From: Synechococcus sp. PROS-9-1
GTDB lineage: Bacteria; Cyanobacteriota; Cyanobacteriia; PCC-6307; Cyanobiaceae
NCBI RefSeq assembly: GCF_014279775.1
Contig: NZ_CP047961.1
Span: forward strand, 62,001 to 126,000
Direction: 5' to 3'
Length of the DNA stretch: 64,000 nt
The notes under the pieces were generated by a model. It was not told the DNA's origin, did not search any database, and saw only the letters and a list, made by a program, of their open reading frames with translations. The translations under genes and the position numbers were made by a program. Every line of letters starts with the position of its first letter. The stretch's first letter is position 1. Positions 9,017-19,046 of this stretch are shown one piece after another.

Positions 9017-11056
9017 ATGCCCGCTTACGAGCTATCGGCGCCTTACACCCCTAAAGGAGATCAACCCACGGCGATCGCCAAATTGGTGGAGGGTGTGAAT
9101 GGAGGAGAGCGTTATCAAACGCTTCTCGGAGCCACGGGTACGGGCAAGACGTTCACGATGGCCAATGTGATCGCCCAAACCGGACGTCCTGCTTTGGTGT
9201 TGGCCCACAACAAAACCCTGGCGGCCCAGCTTTGCAACGAGCTGCGGGAGTTTTTTCCGCACAATGCTGTGGAATATTTCATCTCCTATTACGACTATTA
9301 CCAACCGGAAGCCTATGTGCCAGTAAGTGATACCTATATCGCTAAAACTGCATCAATTAACGAAGAAATTGATATGTTGCGTCACTCCGCGACGCGATCG
9401 TTGTTTGAGCGCCGTGATGTGATTGTGGTGGCCTCAATTAGTTGCATCTATGGGCTTGGAATTCCAAGTGAATACCTCAAAGCTGCTGTGCCATTCAAAG
9501 TGGGTGAGACTTTGAATTTGCGCGGATCTTTGCGCGATCTGGTGAACAATCAGTACAGCCGCAATGACACAGAGGCGGGGCGTGGACGTTTTCGTGTGAA
9601 GGGAGATGTGCTTGAAATTGGTCCAGCCTATGACGACCGTTTAGTGCGTGTTGAGCTCTTTGGTGATGACGTAGAAGCGATTCGCTATGTGGATCCAACC
9701 ACTGGTGAAATCCTTCAAAGCTTGGATGCGATCAGCATCTATCCAGCCAAGCACTTCGTGACACCAAAAGAGCGTCTCAATGATGCCGTTAAGGAGATTC
9801 GTGCGGAGCTGAAAGATCGCCTTGAGTTTTTAAATGGAGAAGGGAAGTTGCTTGAGGCTCAGCGTTTAGAGCAACGCGCTACGTATGACCTGGAGATGTT
9901 GCAACAAATTGGTTATTGCAACGGAGTTGAGAATTATGCCCGTCATTTGGCTGGTCGTGAGCCTGGATCTGCACCGGAATGCCTGATTGATTACTTCCCA
10001 GATGATTGGTTGTTAATCGTGGATGAAAGCCACGTGACCTGCTCTCAGCTTTTGGCGATGTACAACGGCGATCAAGCTCGCAAAAAGGTGCTGATTGACC
10101 ATGGCTTCCGTTTGCCGAGTGCCGCTGATAACCGGCCGCTTAAGTCGGAGGAGTTTTGGAGCAAGGCCAAGCAGACCGTGTTCGTGAGCGCCACTCCTGG
10201 GAATTGGGAGATGGAGATCAGTGAAGGTCAGATCGCGGAACAGGTGATCCGCCCTACGGGTGTGCTGGATCCGATTGTTGAGGTGCGGCCCACCACCGGA
10301 CAAGTGGATGACCTGCTTGGAGAGATTCGTGATCGTGCCTCTAAGAATCAGCGCGTGTTGGTGACCACGCTCACCAAGCGGATGGCAGAAGACCTCACGG
10401 ATTACCTCGCTGAAAACAAAGTTCGTGTGCGCTATTTGCACTCAGAGATTCATTCGATTGAGCGGATCGAGATCATTCAGGATTTACGTCTGGGTGAATA
10501 CGACGTTCTAGTTGGCGTGAATTTGTTGCGGGAAGGATTGGATCTGCCAGAGGTTTCGCTGGTGGCAATTCTTGATGCCGATAAGGAAGGATTTTTGCGT
10601 GCCCAGCGCTCTTTGATTCAGACGATTGGCCGTGCAGCTCGGCACGTGGAAGGCAAAGCCTTGCTTTACGCCGAGAACATGACCGATTCCATGGCCAAGG
10701 CGATTGAAGAAACCGAACGCCGCCGCGCCATTCAGCACGCCTACAACGAAAAGCACGGCATTACACCCACGCCTGCTGGCAAGAAGGCCACGAATTCAAT
10801 TCTTAGTTTTCTGGAGCTGTCACGCAAACTCAAGGCCGATGGCCCCGATGCAGATTTGGTCAAAGTGGCTGGTAAGGCGGTTCAAGCTTTGGAGGAAGAC
10901 AGCGCTGGATTGGCTCTCGATGCCCTGCCTGAGCTCATCGATCAACTTGAGCTGAAGATGAAAGAGTCAGCCAAGAAGCTCGACTTTGAGGAAGCAGCCA
11001 ACCTGCGGGACCGGATCAAGAAGCTGCGTCAGAAGCTGGTGGGCAGCAGCAGATGA
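9017..11056 (+). CDS. uvrB: Excinuclease ABC subunit B
   Basis: UvrB is the damage-verifying helicase of nucleotide excision repair; it is loaded by UvrA and recruits UvrC. The 679-residue protein has Walker A GATGTGKT at 38-45, the beta-hairpin region rich in Tyr ([10 protein letters not shown], about 93-102), the DESH Walker B motif, helicase motif VI (QTIGRAARH) and a C-terminal UVR domain at about 640-675 that contacts UvrC. All expected domains are intact. It ends 15 bases from the convergent lysC. Confidence 0.98.
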   Translation: MPAYELSAPYTPKGDQPTAIAKLVEGVNGGERYQTLLGATGTGKTFTMANVIAQTGRPALVLAHNKTLAAQLCNELREFFPHNAVEYFISYYDYYQPEAYVPVSDTYIAKTASINEEIDMLRHSATRSLFERRDVIVVASISCIYGLGIPSEYLKAAVPFKVGETLNLRGSLRDLVNNQYSRNDTEAGRGRFRVKGDVLEIGPAYDDRLVRVELFGDDVEAIRYVDPTTGEILQSLDAISIYPAKHFVTPKERLNDAVKEIRAELKDRLEFLNGEGKLLEAQRLEQRATYDLEMLQQIGYCNGVENYARHLAGREPGSAPECLIDYFPDDWLLIVDESHVTCSQLLAMYNGDQARKKVLIDHGFRLPSAADNRPLKSEEFWSKAKQTVFVSATPGNWEMEISEGQIAEQVIRPTGVLDPIVEVRPTTGQVDDLLGEIRDRASKNQRVLVTTLTKRMAEDLTDYLAENKVRVRYLHSEIHSIERIEIIQDLRLGEYDVLVGVNLLREGLDLPEVSLVAILDADKEGFLRAQRSLIQTIGRAARHVEGKALLYAENMTDSMAKAIEETERRRAIQHAYNEKHGITPTPAGKKATNSILSFLELSRKLKADGPDADLVKVAGKAVQALEEDSAGLALDALPELIDQLELKMKESAKKLDFEEAANLRDRIKKLRQKLVGSSR

Positions 11057-11071
11057 TCAAGCCTTCGTGAT

Positions 11072-12874
11072 TTAAGCCTCAAGCGGAGATTCTGTGCCTT
11101 GCGCTCGATGGCATTCAGATCCACCAAGTTGGAAGCCGGCATGCACCGCTTCTAAGGCCTTGACGCCATCAGCTTCGGCGACCACGCAGCTGGTACGGAT
11201 TTCGCTGGTGGCGATCAATTCAATGTTCACTCCAGCTTCGGCAAGGAAGCGGAACATGCGGCCCGCTGTTCCTGCGGTGGCAGGCATCCCAGCGCCGATC
11301 GCGCTGACGCGGGCAATCGCGGGCCCATCTTCGAGAACGGCGCCAGGCCATTGAGACAGCAGCGGCGCAAGGGCTTGATCCGAGGCTGCTCGGTCCTCGC
11401 GTTTCACGATGAAGCTGATGTCACGGCTGCCATCGCGGTGCTGCCGCTCGGATTGAACGATGGCATCAAGGCTGATGCCTGCATCAGCGAGCGCTGAGCA
11501 GAGGGCCCCTGCCATGCCTGGTCGGTCGGGCACATGACGAACGCTCATTTGGGCCTGATCACGATCTAGGGCGACGCCTCTCACCTCCGGTTCACCTTTT
11601 CCGCTGGCAGGAGGGTTGATGTATTGCTGCTGTGTGCTCAGTTCAAAGGCCTGTTGCGCAGCTTGCAAAGCCTTGCCTCCCATGGAGGCGTCCACCACGC
11701 AGCTCACCTTCACCTCGCTGGTGGCGATCAAACGTAGGTTGATGCCCTCTCTTGAGAGCGTGTCGAACAAGCCAGCAGCGATACCAGGGCGGCCCATGAT
11801 CCCAGCGCCCCTGATGCTCAGCTTGCTCATGCCGCCGTCAGTGCTGAGGTTGCCGCCAAGGCTGTCCACCAGCGTGGCGCAGATGCTGCGGGCTTGATCA
11901 AGATCCTCTCCCGCCACGGTGAAGGTGATGTCGTTGCTGCTGCCCTCATGGGTGGCCTGAATGATCAGATCTACGTTCACGCCGCCTGCAGACAGGCTTT
12001 CGAACAAGCGGGCAGCCACGCCTGGCTGATCAGGCACGTGGGAGAGGGCCAGCAAGGCTTGATCCTCGAGGAGCTCCACGCCATCCACAGGACGACCAAG
12101 TTCCAAGCCCTCGCGGCCGATCGGTCTGGCATTGCGGCTTGTGAGCGTGGTGCCTGGTGCATCGCTCCAGCTGGAGCGCACCACCATGTTCACGCCGTAG
12201 TTGCGGGCGATCTCCACGGCGCGGGGGTGGAGAACTGCGGCACCCAGGCTGGCGAGTTCGAGCATTTCATCGCAGCTCACTTGCGGCATCAGTTGGGCAT
12301 TGGCCACCTTGCGCGGATCGGTGGTGAGCACCCCTGGCACGTCTGTATAGATTTCGCAGGCATCCGCACCAAGGGCTGCGGCTAAGGCAACGGCTGAGGT
12401 GTCAGAGCCGCCGCGGCCGAGGGTGGTGATTTCGGCGGTTCCGCCCCGGCTGAGGCTTGTGCCTTGGAAGCCAGCCACCACCACCACTTGCCCTTCTGCT
12501 AGCAGGGCCCTAAGCCGGTCGGTGCGCACATCGAGGATGCGGGCACGGCCATGGGCTGATTCGGTCACGATCCCCACTTGGGCTCCGGTCATCGAGACCG
12601 CTGGCACGCCCAGTTCATGCAGGGCCATCGAGAGCAAGGCGATCGAGACCTGTTCGCCGGTGGAGAGCAACATGTCCATCTCCCGCTGCGGTGGCGCGGC
12701 GCTGATCGCTTTTGCCTTGGCGGTGAGCTCGTCTGTGGTGTGGCCCATCGCCGAGACCACAATCACCAGATCATTGCCGTCTTCTTTGCAGTCGGCGATA
12801 CGACGGGCGACGGCCTGCAGGCGTTCCACGCTGCCGACGGACGTGCCGCCGAACTTCTGCACAAGCAGGGCCAT
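11072..12874 (-). CDS. lysC: Aspartate kinase with tandem ACT domains
   Basis: Aspartokinase phosphorylates L-aspartate, the entry step of the lysine/threonine/methionine pathway. The kinase domain starts with KFGGTSV (residues 7-13), and FTGRGGSD-like substrate-binding sequence (TLGRGGSDTSA) follows. The C-terminal half carries four ACT-type repeats, recognisable by recurring VPDQPGVAARLF / VPDRPGMAGALC and paired MGRPGIAAGLF / MPATAGTAGRMF segments. At 600 residues it matches the cyanobacterial four-ACT architecture, longer than the roughly 400-450 of most bacterial enzymes, and feedback control by lysine/threonine is expected. ATG 12874 is used; the preceding TTG gives one more codon. It follows holA on the same strand. 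Confidence 0.96.
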   Translation of the reverse strand: MALLVQKFGGTSVGSVERLQAVARRIADCKEDGNDLVIVVSAMGHTTDELTAKAKAISAAPPQREMDMLLSTGEQVSIALLSMALHELGVPAVSMTGAQVGIVTESAHGRARILDVRTDRLRALLAEGQVVVVAGFQGTSLSRGGTAEITTLGRGGSDTSAVALAAALGADACEIYTDVPGVLTTDPRKVANAQLMPQVSCDEMLELASLGAAVLHPRAVEIARNYGVNMVVRSSWSDAPGTTLTSRNARPIGREGLELGRPVDGVELLEDQALLALSHVPDQPGVAARLFESLSAGGVNVDLIIQATHEGSSNDITFTVAGEDLDQARSICATLVDSLGGNLSTDGGMSKLSIRGAGIMGRPGIAAGLFDTLSREGINLRLIATSEVKVSCVVDASMGGKALQAAQQAFELSTQQQYINPPASGKGEPEVRGVALDRDQAQMSVRHVPDRPGMAGALCSALADAGISLDAIVQSERQHRDGSRDISFIVKREDRAASDQALAPLLSQWPGAVLEDGPAIARVSAIGAGMPATAGTAGRMFRFLAEAGVNIELIATSEIRTSCVVAEADGVKALEAVHAGFQLGGSECHRAQGTESPLEA

Positions 12875-12923
12875 CAACGCCGTCCAATCGGCCTTTAATT
12901 ATTTCAGCTCATCTGTGTTGGGC

Positions 12924-13904
12924 TCAGCCGAGTAGTCCATCGCGAAAAGCATCACCAGGTTGTGCTCCGCGTTTGAGGGCTGCTTCCACGTTCAGCAATC
13001 GGCTTAGCAAGCTGAGGCAGCGCTGCGAGTTGCGGCCTTGCAATTGCTTGCGCATCACGTAGATCCGCTTTGGGTTGCCGATGCCGGCCGCTTTGGCAAT
13101 GACGGCCACATCGCGCTCTCCCTGTTGTTCCAGGAGCAGCACCCAAAGCCAGCCACGGATTTGTCCTGTGAGGGTGGCAACGATGCGTAGAGCGGGTTCA
13201 CCCGCATCGATCAGGGCATCAAGAAGGCCAATGGCGCCGCCTGCATCGCCTTCCAGTAAGGCATCTCCCACGGCTAAGGCGTTGGTGGCTTGGCCTTCAA
13301 TCAGGGTGTGTACGGCGTCTGCGCTGATGCGCGCATGCCCATTGCTTTCGGCGTGGAGCGCCAGTTTTTGCAACTCCATGCTGAGGCGTGCGCTGTCATT
13401 GCCGATGGCATCCACGAGGGCGGAGACGGCCTCCGCTTCCATGCTCAGGTTGAGCTCTGCGGCTGTGCGCTCCACCAGTTGGCGCTGGCCTGCTCCATCC
13501 CAGATTGCCGGAAGCTGGAACTTTTGCTCGCTATCGAGCCCCTGCTTCACCCGTTTCTGCAACGCTTTCGTGGTGCGTAAGCGTCCGTCTGGCTTGGCGG
13601 GGTTGGTGAGCACCAGCTGGGTGCTGTCTGGGATGAGCTCGAGCGCTGCTTCAAAGCGATCGGCCAGTTCGCTTGGGCAGGCATTGCAGAAGGGTGAGCA
13701 TTGCAGCAAAACCACCCGCATCCCCGCCCCAAAGGGGGGTGTGCGTGCTTCCTCCAGGGCCTGTTCCGCCTGGCCGGCTTCATTGCCATCGAGGCGGCTG
13801 AGGTTAATGCTGCTCCAGCTGGGATCAATTGCCTGATCAATCAGGGCTGCGACGGCACGATCGCGGGCAGCGCTGTCGTCACCCCAGAGCAGATGGATTG
13901 GCAT
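12924..13904 (-). CDS. holA: DNA polymerase III delta subunit
   Basis: The delta subunit of the clamp-loader complex opens the sliding clamp ring. The 326-residue product starts MPIHLLWGDD, where the usual AAA+ P-loop is reduced to a short G-D-D, as in HolA proteins that do not hydrolyse ATP. Delta-family blocks follow, such as DSARLSMELQKLALHA and the C-terminal AALKRGAQP. lysC lies 49 bases downstream in the same direction. Confidence 0.92.
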   Translation of the reverse strand: MPIHLLWGDDSAARDRAVAALIDQAIDPSWSSINLSRLDGNEAGQAEQALEEARTPPFGAGMRVVLLQCSPFCNACPSELADRFEAALELIPDSTQLVLTNPAKPDGRLRTTKALQKRVKQGLDSEQKFQLPAIWDGAGQRQLVERTAAELNLSMEAEAVSALVDAIGNDSARLSMELQKLALHAESNGHARISADAVHTLIEGQATNALAVGDALLEGDAGGAIGLLDALIDAGEPALRIVATLTGQIRGWLWVLLLEQQGERDVAVIAKAAGIGNPKRIYVMRKQLQGRNSQRCLSLLSRLLNVEAALKRGAQPGDAFRDGLLG

Positions 13905-13959
13905 GGAGAAGCTGAGAGAACTGGGGGCGGCTTTGCGTTGATGATGCCGGAGTTGCGTC

Positions 13960-14601
13960 TTGATTCCTCTGAACCACGATCACCCAATCTTTACTGAAAG
14001 CATTCGCCGCATTCGGGCGCTAGTTGGAGACACCGGTTTAGACCCGTTGTCGCAAGACGTGCTGGAACGGCTGGTGCATAGCAGTGGGGATCCCTCCTTA
14101 GCGGCCCTGCTGCAGTTCAGCCCCGGTGCTTGTGAAGCCGGACTGAAGGCCCTTCAGGGCGGAGCTTTGATTCTCACCGACACGGCAATGGCGGCAGCGG
14201 CGGTGCGGCCGATGGCGGCACGTACCGCTGGCAATGAGGTGCGCTGCCTGCTCGATTGGGCCCCGGCTCGGTCGCCGCAAGGATCCACCCGGTCGGCGGC
14301 GGCGATGGTTCGCGCCTGGCCGGAGCTGATCCAGGCGGCTAATAACGCAGGGAAGCCTCTACCGCTGGTGCTGATTGGCAGTGCTCCAACGGCCTTGGAG
14401 CAACTCATGGATCAACTGGAAGCGGGAGCACCCGCTCCAAGCCTGATTGTTGGCATGCCGGTGGGGTTTGTGGGTGTGCCGGAAAGCAAGCGTCGCTTGG
14501 CGCAAACCACCCTGGATCAGATCCGCTTGGACGGCACCCGTGGCGGGGCCGGTCTGGTGGCAGCAGCCGTGAACGCCTTGCTGCGTCAGGTGGCCAGTTG
14601 A
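13960..14601 (+). CDS. cobH: Precorrin-8X methylmutase
   Basis: CobH/CbiC moves the methyl group from C-11 to C-12 of precorrin-8X to give hydrogenobyrinate, a step of cobalamin (or pseudocobalamin) corrin-ring synthesis. The 213-residue protein has the N-terminal [12 protein letters not shown] block, a conserved ALILTDTAM region and the C-terminal [12 protein letters not shown] and GTRGGAGL motifs of the family. The start is a TTG at 13960; a stop lies in frame shortly upstream. The 3' end overlaps the convergent mutS by 16 bases. No other cobalamin gene is nearby. Confidence 0.93.
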   Translation: MIPLNHDHPIFTESIRRIRALVGDTGLDPLSQDVLERLVHSSGDPSLAALLQFSPGACEAGLKALQGGALILTDTAMAAAAVRPMAARTAGNEVRCLLDWAPARSPQGSTRSAAAMVRAWPELIQAANNAGKPLPLVLIGSAPTALEQLMDQLEAGAPAPSLIVGMPVGFVGVPESKRRLAQTTLDQIRLDGTRGGAGLVAAAVNALLRQVAS

Positions 14602-17315
14602 TCCAACACCTGGCGTGCGCGCTGCACCACGGAGGCTGGCACCCCCGCTAAGCGGGCGGCTTCGATGCCGTAGCTGCGGCTGGCGCCACCAGCAGCCACG
14701 CGATGGAGGAACACCAGATCGCTGCCGGTCTCTTCCACCAGCACCTGGCAGTTGGCCACGTTGGTGCGCTCGCCGGCCAGGGCATTCAGCTCGTGATAAT
14801 GGGTGGCAAACACGGTGCGGGCCTGAAGCTCGCCGGCCAGATGTTCGCTTACGGCCCAAGCGATCGAGAGTCCATCAAAGGTGGCAGTACCTCGTCCGAT
14901 TTCGTCGAGCAACACGAGTGAGCGGTCACTTGCGTGATGCAGGATGTTGGCGGTTTCTGCCATCTCCACCATGAAGGTGGACTGTCCGGCAGCGAGGTCA
15001 TCGACAGCGCCGACACGCGTGAAGATGCGATCGGCGATTCCGACTCGTGCCGTTTGCGCTGGAACCCAGCTGCCGATCTGGGCCAGCAGCTGGATCAGGC
15101 CGATTTGGCGCAGGTAGCAGCTTTTGCCGCTGGCATTCGGCCCCGTGAGCACGACCAAATCAATGCCTGTTCCTAAGTCGCTGTCATTTGGTGTGAAGGT
15201 CGTCTCTACAAGCAGCTGCTCAACCACTGGATGGCGGCCCTGTTCGATCACCAGGCTGCGATCCGCTGTGATTTCAGGAGCACACCAACCTCCCGTGGCA
15301 GCGGCTTCCGCCAGGCTGGTGAGGGCATCAAGGCCTGCGATCGCCCTGGCGGAACGGCGGATTGCTTCTGCATGATCGCCAATCTCCCCTCGCAAGTCAC
15401 AGAACAGTTCGTATTCGCGTTGGGCGGCACGGGCACGCATCTGAAAAATCTGGCCTTCCCTTGCTTTGAGGTCGGGGGTGATGAAGCGTTCCTCATTCGC
15501 CAGGGTTTGGCGGCGAATCCAGTGGTCTGGTACGGCGCCTGAGCGGGCCCGGCTCACCGATAGGAAATAGCCAAAGGTGCGGTGATATTGCAGCTTGAGG
15601 TTGTTGTTGTTGCTGCGCTGACGTTCGCGTTGCTCCTGTTCCGCCAGCCACTTGTCTTGGTCATCGAGCTGATTGCGTAAGCCATCCAAGAGTGGGTCGA
15701 CCCCGTCGTGGATCAGCCCTCCCTCGCTGAGACTTAGCGGTGGGCTGTCCACGAGTTGACGCCGGATGCTCTCCCCGAGCGCCGCGAGGGCTGGATCAGG
15801 CTCCAGCACATCCGAGAGCCAAGAGGGGCCGCCGTTGAGCTGGCTGGCGATCAGGTTGGCGAGCTGAGGTAGGCGCCCTAAGCCATCGGCGATTGCCACG
15901 AGATCTCGGGCTCCAGCGTGGCCTGCACCGGCACGTCCGGCGAGCCGTTCCAGGTCACCCATGGGCCGCAGTAAGCGCCGCAAGGCTTGCCGCAACGGTC
16001 GCTTGCTTACCAATTGGCTCACGCTTGCTTGGCGGGTGCAAATGCTGGAGGGGTCCATCAGTGGGGCCTCAATCCAGCGGCGCAGACAACGGGCGCCCAT
16101 GGCGGTGAGGGTGCGATCGATCGCCCAGAGCAGCGAGCCCTGGAATTGGTTGTCACGCTGGGTGGCGGTGAGCTCGAGATTGCGGCGGGTTTGGGCATCG
16201 AGCACCAGCGCGTCCCCTGGGAAGCAGGTGATCGGTCGCTCCAAGGGCGGCGGTGTGATGCCGTCGTCGTCTAAGGGGCAGGTGTCGCTGAGGTAGGCGA
16301 GCAATCCGCCGGCGGCGCGCATGGCGAGGGGAACGTTTTGCAGCCCAAGCCCGTCGAGGGTTTGCAAGTGGAACCGCTCCAAGAGCAGTGCTTCTGCTTC
16401 CGGTTGGCTGAAGGCTGTGTTGCCGATGTCGCAGCGTTGCAGGCGCTCCGGACACCAGCTGGGTGCCATGTTGTTGTGGCTGTGGTGGATCAGTTCCGCT
16501 GGATCGAGCCGCGCGAGCTCTTGATGCAGCGCAGCACTGTTGTCTTGTTCGCGGACGAGGAATTCGCCCGTGCTCACATCGGCGCAGGCCAGCCCCCAGC
16601 GAAAGGGCTGCCGGCCTTGTGCGGGTTCAACCACTACCGCCGCCAGCCAGTTGTTGCGGCGCGCGCTGAGCAGGCCTTCCTCCAGAACCGTGCCCGGAGT
16701 CAGCACCCTGGTGATGTCTCGGCGCAGCAAGGTTCCTTTGGCGGATCCACTGGCAGGGGCGGCTTCCAGTTGGTCGCAGAGCGCCACGCTGAGGCCGCGG
16801 CGAATCAGCTCGGAGCAGTAGCGCTCAGCGGCGTGGTGGGGAATGCCGGCCATGGGCACCCGTCCGATTTGCTTTCCGGCCTCTTTCCCTGTGAGCGTGA
16901 GCTCCAGCAGGCGAGACAAGTTGATGGCGTCTTCGAAGAAGCATTCAAAAAAGTCTCCGAGCCGGTACAGCAATACCCGATCGGGATGGGCGGCTTTGAG
17001 TTCCACGTAGTGGCGGAGCATCGGGGTGAGCTGCTCCGGGGTGACCTGGCTGTGGTGTGACCAGGGCGGGAGGTCGTCGTCGCTGTTGGCGTCGTGATTG
17101 CTGTTGTTGTCGTTGCTGCTGGGTTCGGGATGCTGTTGTGGTTCTTGGCGCTGAAGTTGGCGTTGACGGGGTCGCTGCTTGGCGTCTTGCGTGAGCTCGA
17201 GATCATCGAGCTGATCGAGCGCATCTTCTTTTTTTTGATCCTTGTTTGGCGGCGAACTGGCCGGTTCCGCATCCCCAAAAAGGTTGCCCTGCAGGGCCAG
17301 GTCCGATTGGGGCAC
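14586..17315 (-). CDS. mutS: DNA mismatch repair protein MutS
   Basis: MutS (909 aa) recognises mismatches. After an N-terminal extension of about 95 residues, the mismatch-binding domain has the F-x-E motif (GDFFECFF). The ATPase has Walker A GPNASGKS at 725-732, Walker B LLDEIGRG ending in Asp804-Glu805, and the STFMVEM and THYHEL motifs. The N-terminal extension is unusual: residues 20-85 are dominated by Gln, Asn, Asp and Lys and are probably disordered. The start is GTG at 17315. The 3' end overlaps cobH by 16 bases. Confidence 0.97.
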   Translation of the reverse strand: MPQSDLALQGNLFGDAEPASSPPNKDQKKEDALDQLDDLELTQDAKQRPRQRQLQRQEPQQHPEPSSNDNNSNHDANSDDDLPPWSHHSQVTPEQLTPMLRHYVELKAAHPDRVLLYRLGDFFECFFEDAINLSRLLELTLTGKEAGKQIGRVPMAGIPHHAAERYCSELIRRGLSVALCDQLEAAPASGSAKGTLLRRDITRVLTPGTVLEEGLLSARRNNWLAAVVVEPAQGRQPFRWGLACADVSTGEFLVREQDNSAALHQELARLDPAELIHHSHNNMAPSWCPERLQRCDIGNTAFSQPEAEALLLERFHLQTLDGLGLQNVPLAMRAAGGLLAYLSDTCPLDDDGITPPPLERPITCFPGDALVLDAQTRRNLELTATQRDNQFQGSLLWAIDRTLTAMGARCLRRWIEAPLMDPSSICTRQASVSQLVSKRPLRQALRRLLRPMGDLERLAGRAGAGHAGARDLVAIADGLGRLPQLANLIASQLNGGPSWLSDVLEPDPALAALGESIRRQLVDSPPLSLSEGGLIHDGVDPLLDGLRNQLDDQDKWLAEQEQRERQRSNNNNLKLQYHRTFGYFLSVSRARSGAVPDHWIRRQTLANEERFITPDLKAREGQIFQMRARAAQREYELFCDLRGEIGDHAEAIRRSARAIAGLDALTSLAEAAATGGWCAPEITADRSLVIEQGRHPVVEQLLVETTFTPNDSDLGTGIDLVVLTGPNASGKSCYLRQIGLIQLLAQIGSWVPAQTARVGIADRIFTRVGAVDDLAAGQSTFMVEMAETANILHHASDRSLVLLDEIGRGTATFDGLSIAWAVSEHLAGELQARTVFATHYHELNALAGERTNVANCQVLVEETGSDLVFLHRVAAGGASRSYGIEAARLAGVPASVVQRARQVLDQLAT

Positions 17316-17465
17316 GGGTGGCGTAGCGATCCATGGATCGTAAGTCTCACAGCAGTGGAGGACGTCTTTGGATCACCACAAGCTGTGAAGCTTGATTCCA
17401 AGGTGGGCCAGGGCTCCAGGTGCATGTGAGAATCTTTCGCACCGCCCTGGCGTCGACAAAACTCC

Positions 17466-17654
17466 ATGCAGATCCTCAACACCCTCACCGTGCTGGCCCT
17501 GGTGGTGATGTCGTTTGCCCTCATCGTGGCGGTTCCTGTGCTGTATGCCTCGAATGAGGACAGCGGACGTTCCAACCGCTTGATCCTGCTGGGTGGGATC
17601 GCCTGGGTAGCGCTGGTGCTGCTCAATTGGGGCGTGAGCTACTTCGTGGTCTGA
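17466..17654 (+). CDS. psbZ: Photosystem II protein PsbZ
   Basis: PsbZ (Ycf9) is a small PSII core subunit with two transmembrane helices; it stabilises PSII supercomplexes and their antenna contacts in the thylakoid. The 62-residue product shows helix 1 ([20 protein letters not shown]), a polar turn [11 protein letters not shown] and helix 2 ([17 protein letters not shown]), ending SYFVV, the family layout. It is divergent from mutS. A TGTGAGAAT stretch at 17426-17434 could be an extended -10 element. It supports the assignment of the window to an oxygenic phototroph. Confidence 0.96.
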   Translation: MQILNTLTVLALVVMSFALIVAVPVLYASNEDSGRSNRLILLGGIAWVALVLLNWGVSYFVV

Positions 17655-17716
17655 AGTCCACTTCAGACCGGGTTACGCCTTGATGGGAGCATGGTCTTAC
17701 TTGCCCCTGCCTTTTC

Positions 17717-18199
17717 ATGGCCACGTTTGAAGGACGTTTCACTGATTTAGGCCAGGTTCGTATCGCCGTTGTGGTGGCCCGTTTCAACGATTTGGTGACG
17801 GCAAAGCTGCTGAGCGGTTGCTTGGATTGCCTGTCCCGCCACGGCGTGGATACGACTGCTGAGAGTGCCCAGCTCGATGTGGCCTGGGTGCCGGGGTCGT
17901 TTGAGCTGCCTGTGGTGTCCCAAAATCTTGCCCGTAGTGGGCGCTACCAGGTGGTGATCACCCTGGGTGCAGTGATTCGCGGTGACACCCCCCATTTCGA
18001 TGTGGTGGTCGCGGAAGCCAGTAAGGGAATTGCCGCTGTGGCGCGTGACACGGGCGTGCCCGTGATCTTTGGGGTGTTGACCACCGACACGATGCAGCAG
18101 GCCCTGGAGCGTGCCGGGATCAAGAGCAATCTCGGCTGGAGCTATGGCTTGGAGGCTTTAGAGATGGCTTCCTTGATGAAGGCCTTGCCGGGGCATTGA
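17717..18199 (+). CDS. ribH: 6,7-dimethyl-8-ribityllumazine synthase
   Basis: Lumazine synthase condenses 5-amino-6-ribitylaminouracil with 3,4-dihydroxybutanone phosphate, the penultimate step of riboflavin synthesis. The 160-residue protein has [13 protein letters not shown] near the N-terminus, VPGSFELP (about 58-65), [12 protein letters not shown] with the catalytic His (about 88-99) and FGVLTTDT. It follows psbZ by 62 bases on the same strand. Confidence 0.97.
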   Translation: MATFEGRFTDLGQVRIAVVVARFNDLVTAKLLSGCLDCLSRHGVDTTAESAQLDVAWVPGSFELPVVSQNLARSGRYQVVITLGAVIRGDTPHFDVVVAEASKGIAAVARDTGVPVIFGVLTTDTMQQALERAGIKSNLGWSYGLEALEMASLMKALPGH

Positions 18200-18263
18200 C
18201 CAACGGCCCCTTTGTGTTGCATGCTGCCCAGGTCGTAGCGAACCCAGCGTTCAACACGGCTTT

Positions 18264-18335
18264 GCGGATGTAGCTCAGTGGTAGAGCATCTCCTTGCCAA
18301 GGAGAGGGTCGAGAGTTCGAATCTCTTCATCCGCT
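18264..18335 (+). tRNA. tRNA-Gly (anticodon GCC)
   Basis: A complete cloverleaf of 72 bases can be drawn. The acceptor stem GCGGATG pairs with CATCCGC. The D arm is in TAGCTCAGTGGTAGAGCA. The anticodon stem TCTCC/GGAGA encloses the loop TTGCCAA, giving anticodon GCC, and the T arm contains GTTCGAAT. The discriminator is T, as expected for glycine tRNA. The 3' CCA is not encoded. It lies 64 bases after ribH. Confidence 0.97.
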
Positions 18336-18446
18336 TTTCGTTTAGGCGGGCTTTCAGCGAGCAGCCAACCTTTTAAGCACACCTTTGTTGAAAGTCTTCG
18401 GTCTTCAAAGAGGTTTGAAATCCAGTTTTTTTTTGATTTTTCTGAT

Positions 18447-18902
18447 TTATTGGTTGCGAATGAGCAATTGCTGAGGGCTAGCTAGTTCAAACCCCATTTG
18501 TTGGTAGAACCCAGAGCTGTTGGTGGTCATTAGATACACCCGCTCAGCGTTGCGAATCGCCTTGGCGCTGAGTAGGGCCTCCACCACACGTCGCCCGAGT
18601 CCGCGGCCTTGAAGGTCTCCGGCAACGACCACATCCCAAAGCACGGCGCGGTGGATTCCATCGCTGGTGGCCCGTCCGAACCCCACCATCCGCTTGCCGC
18701 GCCAAAGGCTCACGACAACCGTGCTGCCGGCCAGCATCCGTTTGAGATCTGCTGTGTTGCGCTCTTGCGCCCAAAACGCGTGTTTGTGCAGCAAGCGACG
18801 CAGCTTGAGCAGGCCGCGGCTCGGCTTGAGATCAGGGCCGAGTCCAAACCAGCGCAGGCCTGGGGCGCCGGGAGCATGTTCCACGAGTCGGATGCGGGCC
18901 AT
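18447..18902 (-). CDS. GNAT family N-acetyltransferase
   Basis: A 151-residue acetyltransferase of the GNAT fold. The acetyl-CoA-binding motif A is visible as LQGRGLGRRVVEALL (about residues 97-111, with the Q/R-x-x-G-x-G/A pattern), preceded by the WDVVVAGD strand and followed by a C-terminal SGFYQQMGFE motif B. The substrate cannot be told from the sequence. It is transcribed toward the tRNA-Gly gene and has no operon partner. Confidence 0.85.
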   Translation of the reverse strand: MARIRLVEHAPGAPGLRWFGLGPDLKPSRGLLKLRRLLHKHAFWAQERNTADLKRMLAGSTVVVSLWRGKRMVGFGRATSDGIHRAVLWDVVVAGDLQGRGLGRRVVEALLSAKAIRNAERVYLMTTNSSGFYQQMGFELASPQQLLIRNQ

Positions 18903-19046
18903 GAAGGGTTAATCAGACCTCCATCATCGGCAAAGGCCTCGCACCGAGCGAACTGTGTCTGGCTGAGATGATGGATAGAAACGATCCAATCTTTTGAACG
19001 CTGCGGTTCCTGGTCGTTTGTTTGCTCATGATCAGGTTGGTGGATA

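Noticed and set aside
13075-13836. A 253-codon plus-strand frame opposite holA
   Set aside because: Ser/Arg/Ala-rich shadow of holA; it does not resemble any family.
18336-18446. Attachment-site remnant after tRNA-Gly
   Set aside because: A/T-rich and contains T-runs, but I found no duplicated tRNA 3' end nearby and no integrase gene.
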